Source: Cryptomeria japonica
Lineage: Eukaryota > Streptophyta > Pinopsida > Cupressales > Cupressaceae
Reading direction: 5' to 3'
Assembly: GCF_030272615.1 (NCBI RefSeq)
Contig: NC_081414.1
Span: 340,052,502 to 340,116,501, forward strand
DNA: 64,000 bases
The notes under the pieces are model-generated. The model saw only the letters and a program-made list of their open reading frames with translations. It had not been told where the DNA came from and made no database searches. The stretch's first letter is position 1. Every line of letters begins with the position of its first letter. Made by a program: the position numbers and the translations under genes. Shown piece by piece: positions 1-11,516 of the stretch.

Positions 1-421
1 TATTTCTAAGCGATTCATGTGAGTGTCTTCTATAACCAACAATACCACCTTGATCAAACAAGCCATTTGAACCCTAAGTTACTCGAGCACTATTTTGACC
101 CAGCAAATAGGACCTTGGGGAGCACATATTTCATAATCCTATCTCTTTTAAGGAGAGCCTACATGTAAGTGAGTATAAAAGGCCCATCAACACATTGTTA
201 CCTTCATAACACATCTAAGCATGGTTCATGACCCCATAGACAATTAAGAGATGTTTAGTGGTGGAAATTAGGGCTTTACCACCTATAGGATTGATAAGGC
301 CACTAAGTCTACACCAACATTAAGAAGGAAAGATGAATCTGATTGATCCAACTCTCTAAGAGATTGAATGCGGATCATATTGGTGTTCCTCCTTGAGTTG
401 AGTTGAATTTGGATTTGAAGT
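1..421. other. Unassigned left-edge sequence
   Basis: No convincing coding sequence on either strand. A TATAAAAGG motif on the plus strand at 174-182 looks like a core promoter box, but nothing recognisable follows it. This could be flanking DNA of element E or the distal part of its LTR, since the outer end of that LTR cannot be fixed with only one partial copy in view. Confidence 0.3.
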
Positions 422-1444
422 TGTACAAGCTCTAGGGGAAAAAAATAAAGACGGACCAAAATAGTAATAATGGAATGTTCTAGACTTCACATAGAGCCAC
501 AAGCAAAGATCTAAGAAGATAAAGTGGATGAAAACTTGTAGCTGAAAATTTGGGCCGAATTGTTGGGACCAGGAGAGTAGGGTGCCTTGGTCCTACAACT
601 TCTAAGAAGATAAGTAGGACATCTTTTAGATCAGGATGACACACAAAATTTACTATCAAAAGATCAAGCTGAATTTTGAGGACGAAGCTGGTGGGAGCTA
701 CTTCGTCCTCTACCTTTTGTTCTTGTAAAAGCTAAACCTATTTTTCATCATCTATTCTATTAGAATATTTGATTGCAACAATTGAATCAATTTTATGCAC
801 ACAAAAAGAGAGGAAAGAGTTGTGGTAGGGGTTTTCCTTGGGTCAAACCTTGATTTAGGAATTAACCTTGAATTGAATTGAAATAGGAAATGTGAATACT
901 AAAGTAAATGCTAGAAAACATACCTCAAATCTACAATCATTGAAAGAAGATTGATGATGCAATGCTCTGTAGATGTGATTAAAAATGTTGAATGCAATAA
1001 CATAACAAATACATGAATGACATAATCAAACATACATGCTTTAATGAACATTGATGCGACTTTGATCCATAATGCTTAAAGGATATGGTGGGATGAAATG
1101 CTTACTTGAGTGCTTGAGAATGTATGATGATGAATGCTTGACAGATGCACAAATGGTGGGGCATAAGTGTGATATCAAAATGAGTTGATAGGATGTCCTT
1201 ATATAGAGTTCCTTAGGTAAATTACCGATTAGGTTGACCTCCAATAGTAAAGTGGAGCAATGAGGACCAAATCCATCAGGGAGGGGAAATGCTCACCGAT
1301 ATTTGAAATAGCTCTTATTTAAGGAGGACCAAGGTAGTGGGGATGCCTTGATCTAGATAGGGGTGCCCCAACACCCTTGTCCTCCAAAAATAGGACAAAA
1401 AAACTAGCATATAAGGAGGCATATCCCCAATATGGGATCCACTC
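422..1444 (-). repeat. LTR of gypsy-type element E, outer part
   Basis: This is the larger piece of an LTR interrupted by element A; the rest lies at 25,382-25,526. It resembles the LTR of element F in layout and in patches of sequence. Counting from the joined inner end, both have a GGACC-type hairpin at about 200 nt (here 1,323-1,385), a minus-strand TATA box at about 360-390 nt (CTATATAAGG near 1,197-1,206), and the related block ending in GGAATTAACC near 860. Further hairpins lie at 560-598 and 678-710. The outer boundary at 422 (TGTACAAGC) is a guess from the TG start and expected length. Gypsy origin is inferred from likeness to F. Confidence 0.55.
1440..1444. repeat. Target site duplication of element A, left copy
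   Basis: CACTC directly precedes the left LTR of A, and the same five bases directly follow its right LTR at 25,382-25,386. The match survives two later insertions into A, which confirms A as one original insertion. Confidence 0.93.
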
Positions 1445-2575
1445 TGATGAATACTAAGAGGGGGGTGAATTAGTATACCAAAAAATATTGTAATCAATCT
1501 TTTAAACAGTTTAGCAGATAACCGGTACAACAAATTCACTAATAAACGGGTTAAGATAAGTGCAAACCAAATTGCAAACAAAGCATTCACCCACAAAATT
1601 ACAATCACCATAATACAAGATATTTGGCGTGGATACCCAAATGGGAAAAACCATGGTGAGCAGAAACTCACAAGTAACTATGTGTAGAATAGTAACCAAA
1701 CCGGTTAAGGTCATACAATGTTCTTCACTAGAACAGATCATGTTAGGAATCTAAATCTCTGTTAAGAGATAAGTCCTGTTAAAGACTACCTTATTAAAGG
1801 ATTTCAGATCCACAGTTATGAACCACCTTGCTAGAGGATTTACAAAGGCTTTGCTAGGCCTACCCGGTTAAGGGTTTCAGACTTGTCAAAGATATTAGTA
1901 ATCAACAAGTGAATGATCTAGATAATAGCATGGTATGCTTAATTAGATCCTTGATGGCTCATTGTTAATGCATTTCAGCATTACTTCAGTCTTCTATATC
2001 TGCACACTCTATCTCTTCACATAGACCTAACCTACCCTTCACTGATCGCACATAATAACCTTTTCTTCATTGTGACACATACAAAACCTAGACATGATAT
2101 CCTTATAAAGGAATTTGATTTCATGTTGGTCCAATAAGATTAGACTACAAGTTCCTAGGTATAGTACATCTAGACATATTTAGTAACATGCCACAAAAAC
2201 ACCGTCAAAGTGTCGGTGCATAATAACTCATCACACATTACAATAATACCGGTTGGTAACTCATCACAGATATATATCAGTTAATACAATATACCGATTA
2301 CTGGTTGTCAAAAATGAAGACTAGAAGATCATAGTGTTCTGATCAAAAGTAGACTACCGCTTGGGACCTTCATTCCGCTTGAGATCCTTGTACCGCTTGG
2401 GGTCTTCAATCAATCTGTGATCGGTAAACATCTTTTGCAAAATACTGATAGTCTAAAGACTACATATTCAATGACATACAATACCGAATGGAACAACTAC
2501 CAGTTGATCATAACTCATATGTCAAGTAAGTGTGTGTCCATCAATGACAATCAAAACATCATCATAATGCCAACA
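1445..2575 (-). repeat. Element A 3' LTR (1,131 bp)
   Basis: It matches 16,419-17,060 joined to 24,888-25,381 along its length. A minus-strand TATA-like TTTATAAGG lies near 2,105-2,113. It contains the block around 1,630-1,660 (GGGAAAAACC with flanking GTGG/ATGG) that also occurs, diverged, in the LTRs of B, C, D and H. In the sense direction it starts TGTTGGCATTATG. Confidence 0.92.
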
Positions 2576-2600
2576 ATCTCCCCCTTTGGCATTGATGGCA
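2576..2600 (-). other. Polypurine tract of element A
   Basis: On the minus strand the sequence reads CCAAAGGGGGAGAT directly before the LTR start TGTTGG. This is the second-strand primer. The neighbourhood, including the words for CATCAATGCCAAAGG, is almost the same next to the LTRs of C, D and the copia element H. Confidence 0.85.
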
Positions 2601-2856
2601 ACACTTAGGAAAATTTTGACATCTAAGTGCTTTACAAAAAAAATATCATAATCAAAAATACTCCCCCTAAGCATATACACTACCCCCTTTGAAAAAATTG
2701 CAAGTAAGTGTATAAACATTCACAAAATTTAATGTACACTACTCCCCCTTTGCCAACAATGACAAAGTAATGCAAACTATCCTTTTTGTAAAATAAAATA
2801 GAGTAGATGTTCGTGACAATAAGGAATGAAATTTCTCAAAAAATAGACTTAAAGTT

Positions 2857-5243
2857 CTACACAAAAATCTTCATGTCCAATGTCCATGACTCAAGTAGCG
2901 AGGTAGCAATCTCACTTTCAGTCTTCATGTGGAATGCTAGTTCTTCCATTGCATTGATGGTACTCATCTCTTGAGTTATCGTGATGGCTTCCAAGTTGAG
3001 AAAACATTTCTAAAGAACCTGTAGTTTAGGCGATAGGAGAAGTTGAAGCTCCTACAAATCTTGAGTCTGGTTGCTGATTTCTAAGTCCATCTTGGTAGTC
3101 TGATGGTGAAAACGATGAATAATTTGTCCATAGATAGTGAATGAATCATAGGGCATCTTGAAGTTGTTGATGTATTCCTATAACTCCGATTGGAGTTGAG
3201 ATTTCTGTTTGAGCGCATCTTCACAAAACAGATGGGGTTGGCAGATTTTACTCAAAAGTAATTTACCCTCACCCATAGCAACACTAATATTATCCTTCTG
3301 CTTCAGTAGTTGAGTCCTGAGTTCATTTGTTTGCTTGACTAAGGCAATGTTAAGTGCCTTTTCATGGTTTTTACTTGCAGTTTCTTGAGCAACATCCTCC
3401 AAGCATTGCACCTAGTCCTCCACTACAATACAAAGAAATTTGAGCTTGGATAGAGAGGAGTCGGTACTGGGGAGGTTAGTACCAGGAATTAGATTGGTAA
3501 GGGTGTCAACAACAAATTGTATGACATCATGTTCTTTCTTTTTCTGTAATTCTTCTAGTCTCTCTTGTGCAAGTTTAATGCTTTGTAGTAGCTCAGACTC
3601 ATCTACTGATTGAGTCAGACATGCAAGAGTTAGATCAATGGGATTGGTGGAATCAACCTGCTTGGTTTGATCACTGGTTGCCTTAGGAGTCTGCCCTCCT
3701 TCTTTGGCCTTGATCTCTACCTATTTTCTCTTCTCTGCTTCTTTCTCCTCTTCCACTCTTTTCTTTTCTTCTTCTTTCTTTTTTTCTGACTCTTTCTTTT
3801 GCTCCTCTTCTTGTTTCTTCTCCACTTCTTTCTTCTTCTCATCTTCTTCCTGCTTTTTCTTCTCTTCCTCCTACTTCCTCTCTTCTTCCTTCATCTTCTC
3901 TTCTTCTTTTTTCTTCTCTTCTTCTTTTATCTTATCTTCTTCTTGTTTCCTCTTATCTTCTTCTTTTCTCTTCTCTTCTTCTTTCCTCTTATGTTCTTCT
4001 TGTTCTTTCTTCGCTTTCTCTTTGGCTTGATTATCTTTCTCATCTTTTTCTTTATCTGGAGTGACATCCTCATTATTTAATGCATCAACATCAATAGGGT
4101 CATTTTGTTCTATCACTCTATCTCCTTGACTGTCAAATACCTCATCCATTTTGTCTGAGGATAGGTCAGGTTCTTGATAAGTCTGCCTAGTGGCTTCAGA
4201 TACTTGGTGCATTTTGACAACAACTTTAACCTGTATATGTGTATCTTTTTCTATGTCAAAGGTTTTACCTTCTAGTAGCCTGAGTCACCTTCTTCTCATA
4301 AAGAAAATGCCTTTGGTCTTATCTATAATTTCAAACAACTCAGAATTTGAAACATCAGGAAAGTACTATGCAAAAATTTTCTCCATGGTCTCTTGTTCTC
4401 TTTCAATGGCAATGCACCATTTATTATCCAAAGAATCATACAAAGAATTTGGAGTAACAAATTTAATCTCAAACAGTGACCGATCATTAATACATAAATA
4501 TTTAATGACCTCCTGCTCTACATCCTCTTTCTCACTATCATTAAAGTCATCAAAATATTCCTTTAAATCATCAAGCACTTTCCTCCTAATATTTTTTATT
4601 GTCCTCTGACAATGTGTCATTGGTTTATAAGAAGTAACATCTATATTTACCGATGCAAAATTTGTTGGTACATTACTGGTAGACTTAGGCTTTTTGCTTG
4701 ATTTCCTTGTCTTCTTTATTTGAACCTTCGTTTCAGTGTCTTCTGACTTTGGTGAGTGATTCTTGGATTTCCGCTTCCTCTCAAATACTTTTGTCAGAAT
4801 AATCTCAAGTTTCTTTTTGGCTGGTGACCACTTGGACACTTTTGGACTAGCAGATGTAACCACTGCTGATACCGATAGCACTTCTTTGCTCTTTTGCTAC
4901 TTCAGTTCCCCAATCGGTGTGACCCTCTCCAAGTAGCTACCAACTTTTTTCTTCTTAGCATCCAGTGGTAAGGCAAGTAGGGTAGAGGCATACCCGATCA
5001 ATATGCCATTCACCACTTCATACCCCATAGGGTCAACTACTTCCTTTCTAGGTTACACCACTTACATTATGCAGTGATCTATCCTTATTGTGAAGCAGAT
5101 GTCATCTTCATACTATTTTACTAAATCATCAGATATCCTTATTCTCTGGTTCATCTTTAGTCTGAATTCATCAAAATACTTATTTAGAACCTCAGGATAT
5201 GCAGTTCCCACTACTTGAAGACTCTCCTTAATCTATCTAGAAA
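2857..5243 (-). pseudogene. Element A ORF2, 3' part (unknown conserved protein)
   Basis: This is the downstream part of ORF2, cut from its start (14,667-13,881) by element I. One minus-strand frame runs the whole way with scattered stop codons, ending at a TAG at 2,857-2,859. Near 5,000-5,160 it has the block conserved in B, C and D: a YF..F..KM..R.R word, then DDICF, then PRKEV and MGYEV. Next come a lysine-rich stretch (about 4,700-4,880) and a long Lys/Glu low-complexity segment at about 3,720-4,060, written mostly as GAAGAG-type codons. The C-terminal part is charged and helical. The enzyme or binding role is unknown. It probably acted in element particles or in regulation, but nothing in the sequence proves either. 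Confidence 0.75.
3720..4030. repeat. Lys/Glu low-complexity segment in A ORF2
   Basis: The plus strand is an almost pure CTT/TCT/TTC tract. On the sense (minus) strand it encodes a run of alternating Lys and Glu, predicted to be a single charged helix or flexible linker. The matching parts of B, C and D have only modest charge, so it has expanded in A. The Ser/Phe-rich frames on the plus strand here are by-products of the composition. Confidence 0.8.
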
Positions 5244-5248
5244 TCAGT

Positions 5249-7107
5249 TGTAATATCCCCTTCTCATAAACGACCTTCTAGTGGTCCATTAGCCTATTCT
5301 TGAAACCCGTAGGCTAGGTGGAAAGAAGAATGAGGGTCCAGCATTGATGAAATGAGGACTTACTATTTTTAGTAAGTCAAGGAATGGCCATTTTGGTGAT
5401 ACTGTCCTATTGAGATCTCCATGCTTTGCCTCTAGATGTGAAGATCATGCTTTTTGAAGCATTAATTCTAGACTTACTATTTTTAGTAAAAGGCAATGTG
5501 GCATAATTCTATTTTTGGCAATGGACAGGGTTCTGATTCTGCAACAGTTATGTGGTCGTCCTAGCTCAGTATCATCCTAGTTTTGATAATAATTAGTACG
5601 AGAGTCATATGTGATATAATTAAATATTATTTCCTTATCCTAAGGTTTAATATTTAATTAATCTATTTAATTGCTACTGATTATCGAATTTGGGATTAAT
5701 GTCTATATTATTCCTAAGTTTTTGGTGAATTTCATGTTTATTAAAGAGATGTCGAAATATTTGAGAGGGATATTATTTTTTATGACTTATCTCTAAATTT
5801 TACCAAAGTTTAATGTGGGTCCAAGCCTTAGGCGTGAGGTTTGACTTGTGGGAAATGGTGCCACACTTGGGTTCACATGTAGTGGAATGAAATGCAAATG
5901 AAAGGCGTTGAAATTGAATGAATTTGCATTTGAGTTTGAGGTGTGTGAAGTTATAAATATGATACTTGGGCTCCCATTTGGATCATCTTGGAAAATTGTA
6001 ATGTTATGCTGCTGGTTTGGCAACAGAACTTGAGGCTTCGGAGTGAGTCTCCCTAGTGCTACCCGGTTTCATACTTGAAATACAGTACCTAGCTGTGCAT
6101 TGTGTTCTCTTACATTTTAAGAGTTGGCCATAGATATTTTTGATGCTGAAGTGATTCTGGAGACTACTGGTTTTGCTTGTGACTGAAGCACATTTTCAAT
6201 CACACCTCTCTACTGGAGTGACTGATGGTTATGGGTATCAGCTCTATCCTCCTTCCCAACCTGGTGATACCTTTTGTGAGTTTTTAGCAATTTTAATTAA
6301 CCAATGAATTTCCTAGACAAAATCGAACTTCCTAGGCATAGCGTGGGTTTTTGTACTTGCATTGGAATGCATGCCAAATGAATATTGGGTTACTTGGATT
6401 TTAGATTGGATTGGTTGCTATTGTGAGTGATATATTGTGGGTTTGGGACTGATTTGAGTGGATTCAGGTGAAAAATGAGGGAGTTATGAGCATTTTGGTG
6501 TTTCCATAGGCTGTTGATTTGTACTTTCAGCCTGCAAATTGGTTGTAACAAAAATTTATATTCTTGATTTAGAAATCTGCATTACTCTTCTCATCTTAGC
6601 TCTATTTTGTAAGGTTGTTTCAGTAGTATTGATCATCCATTCTTCTTGTTCTTATTTGTAATCCCTAGTGCATAATTGGAAGAGGCTGGCTTGTCACCTT
6701 CTTGCTTTGTAATTCAGTTTATGTACTCAGTCCTCCCACTGAATAAATGGTTGAGTGATAATTTTAATACAATGGTTCTCCTGCTGAAATATGCAGTAGA
6801 GTGATTGAGTTTCAGTTTCTTGTTATTTTTCCTTGGCTGGTTTACCACCAAGAGTTTGGTTTCTATCCTGCTGGATAAGCCAAAGGGGTTGGCTTTCCAC
6901 CCAGGGATTGTAATTTTCAGTTGTTCTATGGTGCTAACAATCCCCAAAACACCATATGCTCTCACCCTCCCAGATTGGGCTCTCGGTGAACAAAAGGTGG
7001 AAGGGTTCCCTTTCAGTAGTTTGGATTATTTCTCTAACCTTAATGGGTTGTGGTGTTTGCTTATAACTATTACTGTTAAAAAAAAAAAAAATTATTGGGA
7101 TATTACA
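5249..7107 (+). repeat. Element I 5' LTR (1,859 bp)
   Basis: It pairs with 11,975-13,880. The first 100 bases differ at about 8% and later parts less. A TATA box (TTATAAATAT) is at 5,951-5,960 in both copies. It ends in a short poly-A run and GGGATATTACA. Open frames in it near 5,793-6,023 and 6,805-7,170 are repeated in the other LTR and are not genes. Confidence 0.92.
5951..5960 (+). promoter_or_regulatory. TATA box in the 5' LTR of element I
   Basis: TTATAAATAT, conserved at 12,677-12,686 in the 3' LTR, is the likely core promoter for the element's genomic RNA. Transcription would start about 30 bases downstream, leaving a long R-U5 leader. Confidence 0.65.
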
Positions 7108-7108
7108 G

Positions 7109-7120
7109 TGGTATCAGAGT
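7109..7120 (+). other. Primer binding site of element I
   Basis: TGGTATCAGAGT starts one base after the LTR end. It matches the complement of the 3' end of plant initiator methionine tRNA except for its last base. Confidence 0.92.
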
Positions 7121-7166
7121 TGGTTTTCTTGCCAGCCTGTGAGAGTCAGTGGGTTCAGAAGTCTCC

Positions 7167-8477
7167 ATGAGTGATAGAGATGTCAGATACTACAATGAAG
7201 AGCAGAAGAGACAACAGTTTCAGATTCCTATAGTGCTCAAAGAGGACACATTTTCAGAAGTACTGAGAAATAGAGGGAAGGATCTAGATACCTCAGATTT
7301 AGTGGATTCAATGGCAGATAAGACTACAAAACCAAATGAGGCACCTGACAAGAAGGAAGAGAGACAATTCAATGCCATGATGGACATGATGTCTCTATTG
7401 TTGGCCAAGCTCAACAAGAACATTGTTAGGGCCACTAATCAGCCCAACAATGGACTAGAAGCCAGCACTTCTAACGCTCCTATAGGCAATGGAAATGGGT
7501 GTAACAATGGGAGTAACAATGGAGGTTCAGCCCCAAGGCCTTTACAACATGTATTTCTACCAAGAGAAGTACAACAAGCTAAAACAGAGATACCCACAGC
7601 TGATGAAATAAGGAACAACTACATGGAGTATGCTTCTCTTCCTGGTGAGATCTGAGATATCCTAACTCTAGATCAGTTTATGAATCAGAAAATGAAGAGA
7701 GGAAGGAGGAATGACTATAAGTCTGCTGCCCCAAGATATTTTCAGCAAGCTCTTGGAAGAGTGACCTTAGCATACTTTGATGGAAGCGCTAAGGGTACAG
7801 CTAGAGCATGGGTATAGAAGTTGGACAATTACTTGTCCTTGAGGCCTATGCCGGAGGAGGATGCCATCAAGTTTTCTACCTTGCACTTGGATGGAGTGGC
7901 CCATGAATGGTAGTACCATGGGTTGGTCACCCTTGGTCATAACTTAATCACCACCTATGATGATTTCACCAACAAGATGATTGAGATATTCGACACCAGG
8001 GATCCAGAGGTGAAGTTTAGAGAACTTGCACAACTCAGGCAGCAAGGTTCATTGGACACTTACATGACTGAATTCCAAAACCTATCATTCATGGTGAGTA
8101 GCATCTCAGAGAAGCGGTTGGTTGTCCTTTTCACTGAATGACTTGAAGAACCTTTGAGAGTATGGGTCAAAGCTTTTGATCCACCCACCCTGGCAGAAGA
8201 TTTAAAAAAATCTAGAAGTATGGAGTTGGTTGCCCCAAAGAGTAAAATTCAGTCCAAACCTTTCCCTTTCAGAAAGGATAAGAAGAAATTCATGAATCAG
8301 ACCAAGAGGTTCCCTCCGCATATGGATGATGGGCTTCATCAAGAGCTCCAGAGAAATAATCTTTGTTATTCTTACAGAGAACCTTGGGTTCCCAAACATA
8401 AGTATCATGGAAAAGGGAATTTTCATCAAATGGAGTGCTATTCAGAAGATAGATTAGATTCTGAAATTTCAGAATAG
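7167..8477 (+). pseudogene. gag: Element I gag (capsid and nucleocapsid precursor)
   Basis: The frame starts at an ATG 60 bases after the LTR and stays in one phase to the stop at 8,475-8,477. It is broken by stops near 7,653, 7,817, 7,912 and 8,139. The capsid part around 7,840-8,140 has the retrotransposon-gag pattern: a W..L..YL start, an HLDG..HEW word (last Trp now a stop), and EL..L.Q..SLD.Y...F. The basic region at 8,230-8,330 would follow the capsid. No intact CCHC knuckle is visible, which may reflect decay. In life the protein would form the cytoplasmic particle around element RNA. Confidence 0.85.
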
Positions 8478-9150
8478 CAAACCGAAGTTGGGGATAGCGA
8501 GTATTAAGAGGCTCCTGAAGGGCCTGAATTTGGGTCAGAAGATAGAGGAGTGGTTGCTCAACTCTCAACCATTCACAAAAATGAATCCTTCAAAGTTTAG
8601 TGTGTGATTGGAGAGCATCATATCATTTCTCTCATTGACACTGGTGCAACACATAGCTTCATTGATGAGAGGATTGTTTCAAAAAAGGGATTAGTGATAG
8701 AGGAAGTTGAGGGATTCAAAGTCATCGTAGCAGATGGCTCCACTATATCTTGTAATCGAATGATTTCCAACTATCTCTAAAGCTGGGAAATCATGAAATC
8801 AAAGATGATTTCTTTGTGGCGAGCATTGGAAGGACTGATGATGCAGTCCTCGGAATTCAATGGCTGAGATCTCTTGGTGAGATCATACTAAACCTACAAA
8901 CCATGGAGTTGAAATTCATGTCAGAAGGAAAGAAGGTAGTGTTGAGAGGAATGTCGCATAGGGGACTCAAAGTGGTATCCTTGAAAAGAATGGAAAGGTT
9001 GATCCGCCATAATCAGGTGGAGTGGGTAGCACAATGTTTGATAATGCCTTCCAATCCATTGGTAGATAAGAATAGCTATTCCTCAGATATTTCAGCAATG
9101 ATCAAGGATAGAAGCAAGATCATGATCATGCCTTCAGAACCACAAAAGGA
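8478..9150 (+). pseudogene. Element I aspartic protease
   Basis: It continues in the gag phase and has the retroviral protease signature LIDTGATHSFI, with the catalytic DTGA at 8,637-8,648. A frameshift near 8,770 moves the reading to another phase, where LGIQWLRSLG matches the protease C-terminal half and begins a good open frame at 8,816. This domain would have cut the polyprotein. Stops near 8,508 and 8,598 precede the active site. Confidence 0.85.
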
Positions 9151-10478
9151 GCATAGAAATTATCCTGAAGACATTCAAGCTTTGATAACCAAGAGAAGCA
9201 AGGTGTTCAAAAATCCCCCTCCTGGAAGGCCCCCTGAAAGAGGTGTCAAACACATTATTGAGCTTGAAGAAGGAGCTAATCCAATCATGACTACTCCTTA
9301 CCGATATCCTAAGAAGCAGAAGGATGAGATTGAGAAAGCAATTTAGGAATTGCTTGACATGGGTTACATACAGCCTAGCAAAAGCCCCTTTGCTTCAGCT
9401 ATTGTTTTGGTGAGAAAGAAGGATGGAACCATGCACATATGTGTGGATTACAGAGCCTTGAATTAGAAAACCATCATGAATCGGTATCCTATTCCGAGGA
9501 TTGATGAGCTCATTGATGAGGTACATGGGGTAGTGTTCTTTTCCAAGATTGACCTTAGGTCGGGGTACCATCAGATCAGAATGAGAGCATTAGATGTGGA
9601 GGACTGCTTTTAGATGCCACTTTGGGCATTTTGAGTTCCTAGTCATGCCCTTCGGTTTGACTAATGCTCCTGCTACATTCTAATCATGCATGAACATAAT
9701 CTTCCAAGAACAGTTAAGGAAGTTTATTTTGATATTTTTTGATGAATTCAACAAGTCTTGGAAAGAACATTTACAGTAGTTGGATGAAGTTTTGAGCATA
9801 TTAGAATCTTAATCCTTGTTTGCCAAGGAGTCCAAGTGTGAGTTTGGGATGGAAGAATTGCTCTACCTTTGTCACATTATCAGTGCGGGTGGTGTGAAGG
9901 TGGATCCTGAAAAGATTAGAGCCATCATTGATTGGCCTACTCCCGAAAACATAACACATTTGAGGGGATTTTTGGGGTTGTGTGGATTCTATCAGAGGTT
10001 TGTGAAGGGATATTCTCAGTTGGCTACCCCCCTTACAAATCTTACAAAGAAGGGAGCTTTTGAATGGTCCAAAAAGGCATAGACAATATTTCAGTAGTTT
10101 AAAGGGATCATGAGTTCCTACCCTATTTTAGCATTGCCTAATTTCACCAAGCCATTTCAGCTACAATATGATGCATTTGAAGAAGGTGTCGGGGCGGTCC
10201 TCATGTAGGATAAGCATCCTATAGTCTTTGAGAGCAAAAAATTGAGATGTCCTGAGAGACTATATTCCATTTATGACAAGGAAATGCTTTCCATAATGCA
10301 TGCCCTTGCAAAGTTCAGATAGTATCTGGTAGGGAGTAAATTCATTGTTAAGACTGATCACAATAGTCTTAAACACTTCATACAACAAAAGGATCTGAAT
10401 GAGAGACAACAGAAATGGGTGAGTAAGCTATAGGCTTACGATTTCGATATTGAGTATGTTAAGGGTAAAAATAATGTT
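9151..10478 (+). pseudogene. pol: Element I reverse transcriptase and RNase H
   Basis: Reverse transcriptase motifs appear in order: [62 protein letters not shown], then after a frameshift near 9,603 a MPFGLTNAPATF word. The YVDD catalytic box is decayed to FFDEF (about 9,735). Then come [16 protein letters not shown] and the RNase H part with its altered LQYDAFEEGVGAVL core, YDKEML and TDHNSLKH. The order and spacing are those of Ty3/gypsy. At least six in-frame stops make it non-functional. Confidence 0.92.
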
Positions 10479-11516
10479 GTGGTAGATGCCTTATCCAAAA
10501 GACCCCATTTAAGCTCACTTTGCAAGCTTACTGCTGATTGGAGGGAGTTGTTGCTTGTTGATTATGCCAAAAATCAATTTGCAACTAGCCTTATAGAAGG
10601 TACTTTTCATGATGAAAGGTACAAAGTGGTTGAGGGATTGATCCTGTACAAGGGAAGAATCTTCATAGTAGTTGAATCTAAGTTAAAAGAGAAGATTTTG
10701 AAGACCTTCCATGACATCCCCCTTGCTGGTCACCAAGGTTATTTCAAAATATACAGGCAGATCCAAGAGAGATTCTCTTGGAAGGGACTTAAAAATGTTG
10801 TTTTGAAGTACATTAAGGATTTTCATATATGTCAGAGGAACAAAGATGAGCACACTCTACCAGCTAGTTTGTTACAACCCTTGCCTATTCTCAGTCAAAA
10901 ATGGGAAAGTATTTCCATGGATTTCATCATGGGGTTGCCTCGGGCTCAAGGGAAGGATAGTATCTATGTGGTGGTGGGCAAACTTACAAAGTTTTCTCAT
11001 TTCTTCTCCATCACCAACTCTTTTATAGTAGCACAAGTTGCTAAAGTGTTCTTCCAGGAGGTGTTCAGATTACATAGTTTACTGAAGAACATTGTGAGTG
11101 ATAGGGAAAACAAGTTCCTAAGTGCTTTTTGGCAGGAGATTTTTAGATTGTGTGGTACTATGATCACTCCAAGCACCAGTTATCACCCTCAAACTGATGG
11201 GCAAACCAAGATAGTGAATAAGTGGTTGAAAGGTTATCTTGGAAACTATGTCTCGGAGCAACATAATACTTGGGTGAGATGGCTTCACCTAGGGGAATAT
11301 TGTTACAATTCCTCATATCACATGTCCATTTGTATGTCACCATTCATGGCACTATATGGTTATGAAGCTCCTAGCTTCACAGACTTGGTATTTGGTGATA
11401 GCAAAACCCCTCAGGCAAATAATATGTTGCAGCAAAGTCAGGATATTCTTAGGATTCTAAGGGACAATCTTGAGCATGCACAGAGTCAACAGAAGTTGTA
11501 TGTTGATCAGCAATGA
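10479..11516 (+). pseudogene. Element I integrase
   Basis: This is the longest intact stretch of pol (345 codons). The zinc-binding HHCC region appears near 10,720-10,850 (AGHQGYFK ... CQRN), with the second zinc-finger Cys less clear. The catalytic core has its first Asp in SMDFIMGLP, second in IVSDRENKF, and Glu position in the YHPQTDGQTKIVNK region, where Lys replaces the usual Glu. That missing catalytic Glu would inactivate the enzyme. The frame continues after the stop at 11,514 into the chromodomain. Confidence 0.92.

Noticed and set aside
174-182. TATAAAAGG as promoter of a host gene
   Set aside because: A good motif, but no coding sequence follows within the readable flank before the E LTR.
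3704-4080. Ser/Phe- and Leu/Phe-rich plus-strand frames
   Set aside because: They are the antisense of the Lys/Glu tract of A ORF2 and reflect CTT/TCT composition only.
5793-7170. Open frames within the 5' LTR of element I
   Set aside because: The same frames occur in the 3' LTR (12,519-13,910) and show no domain; they are LTR sequence.
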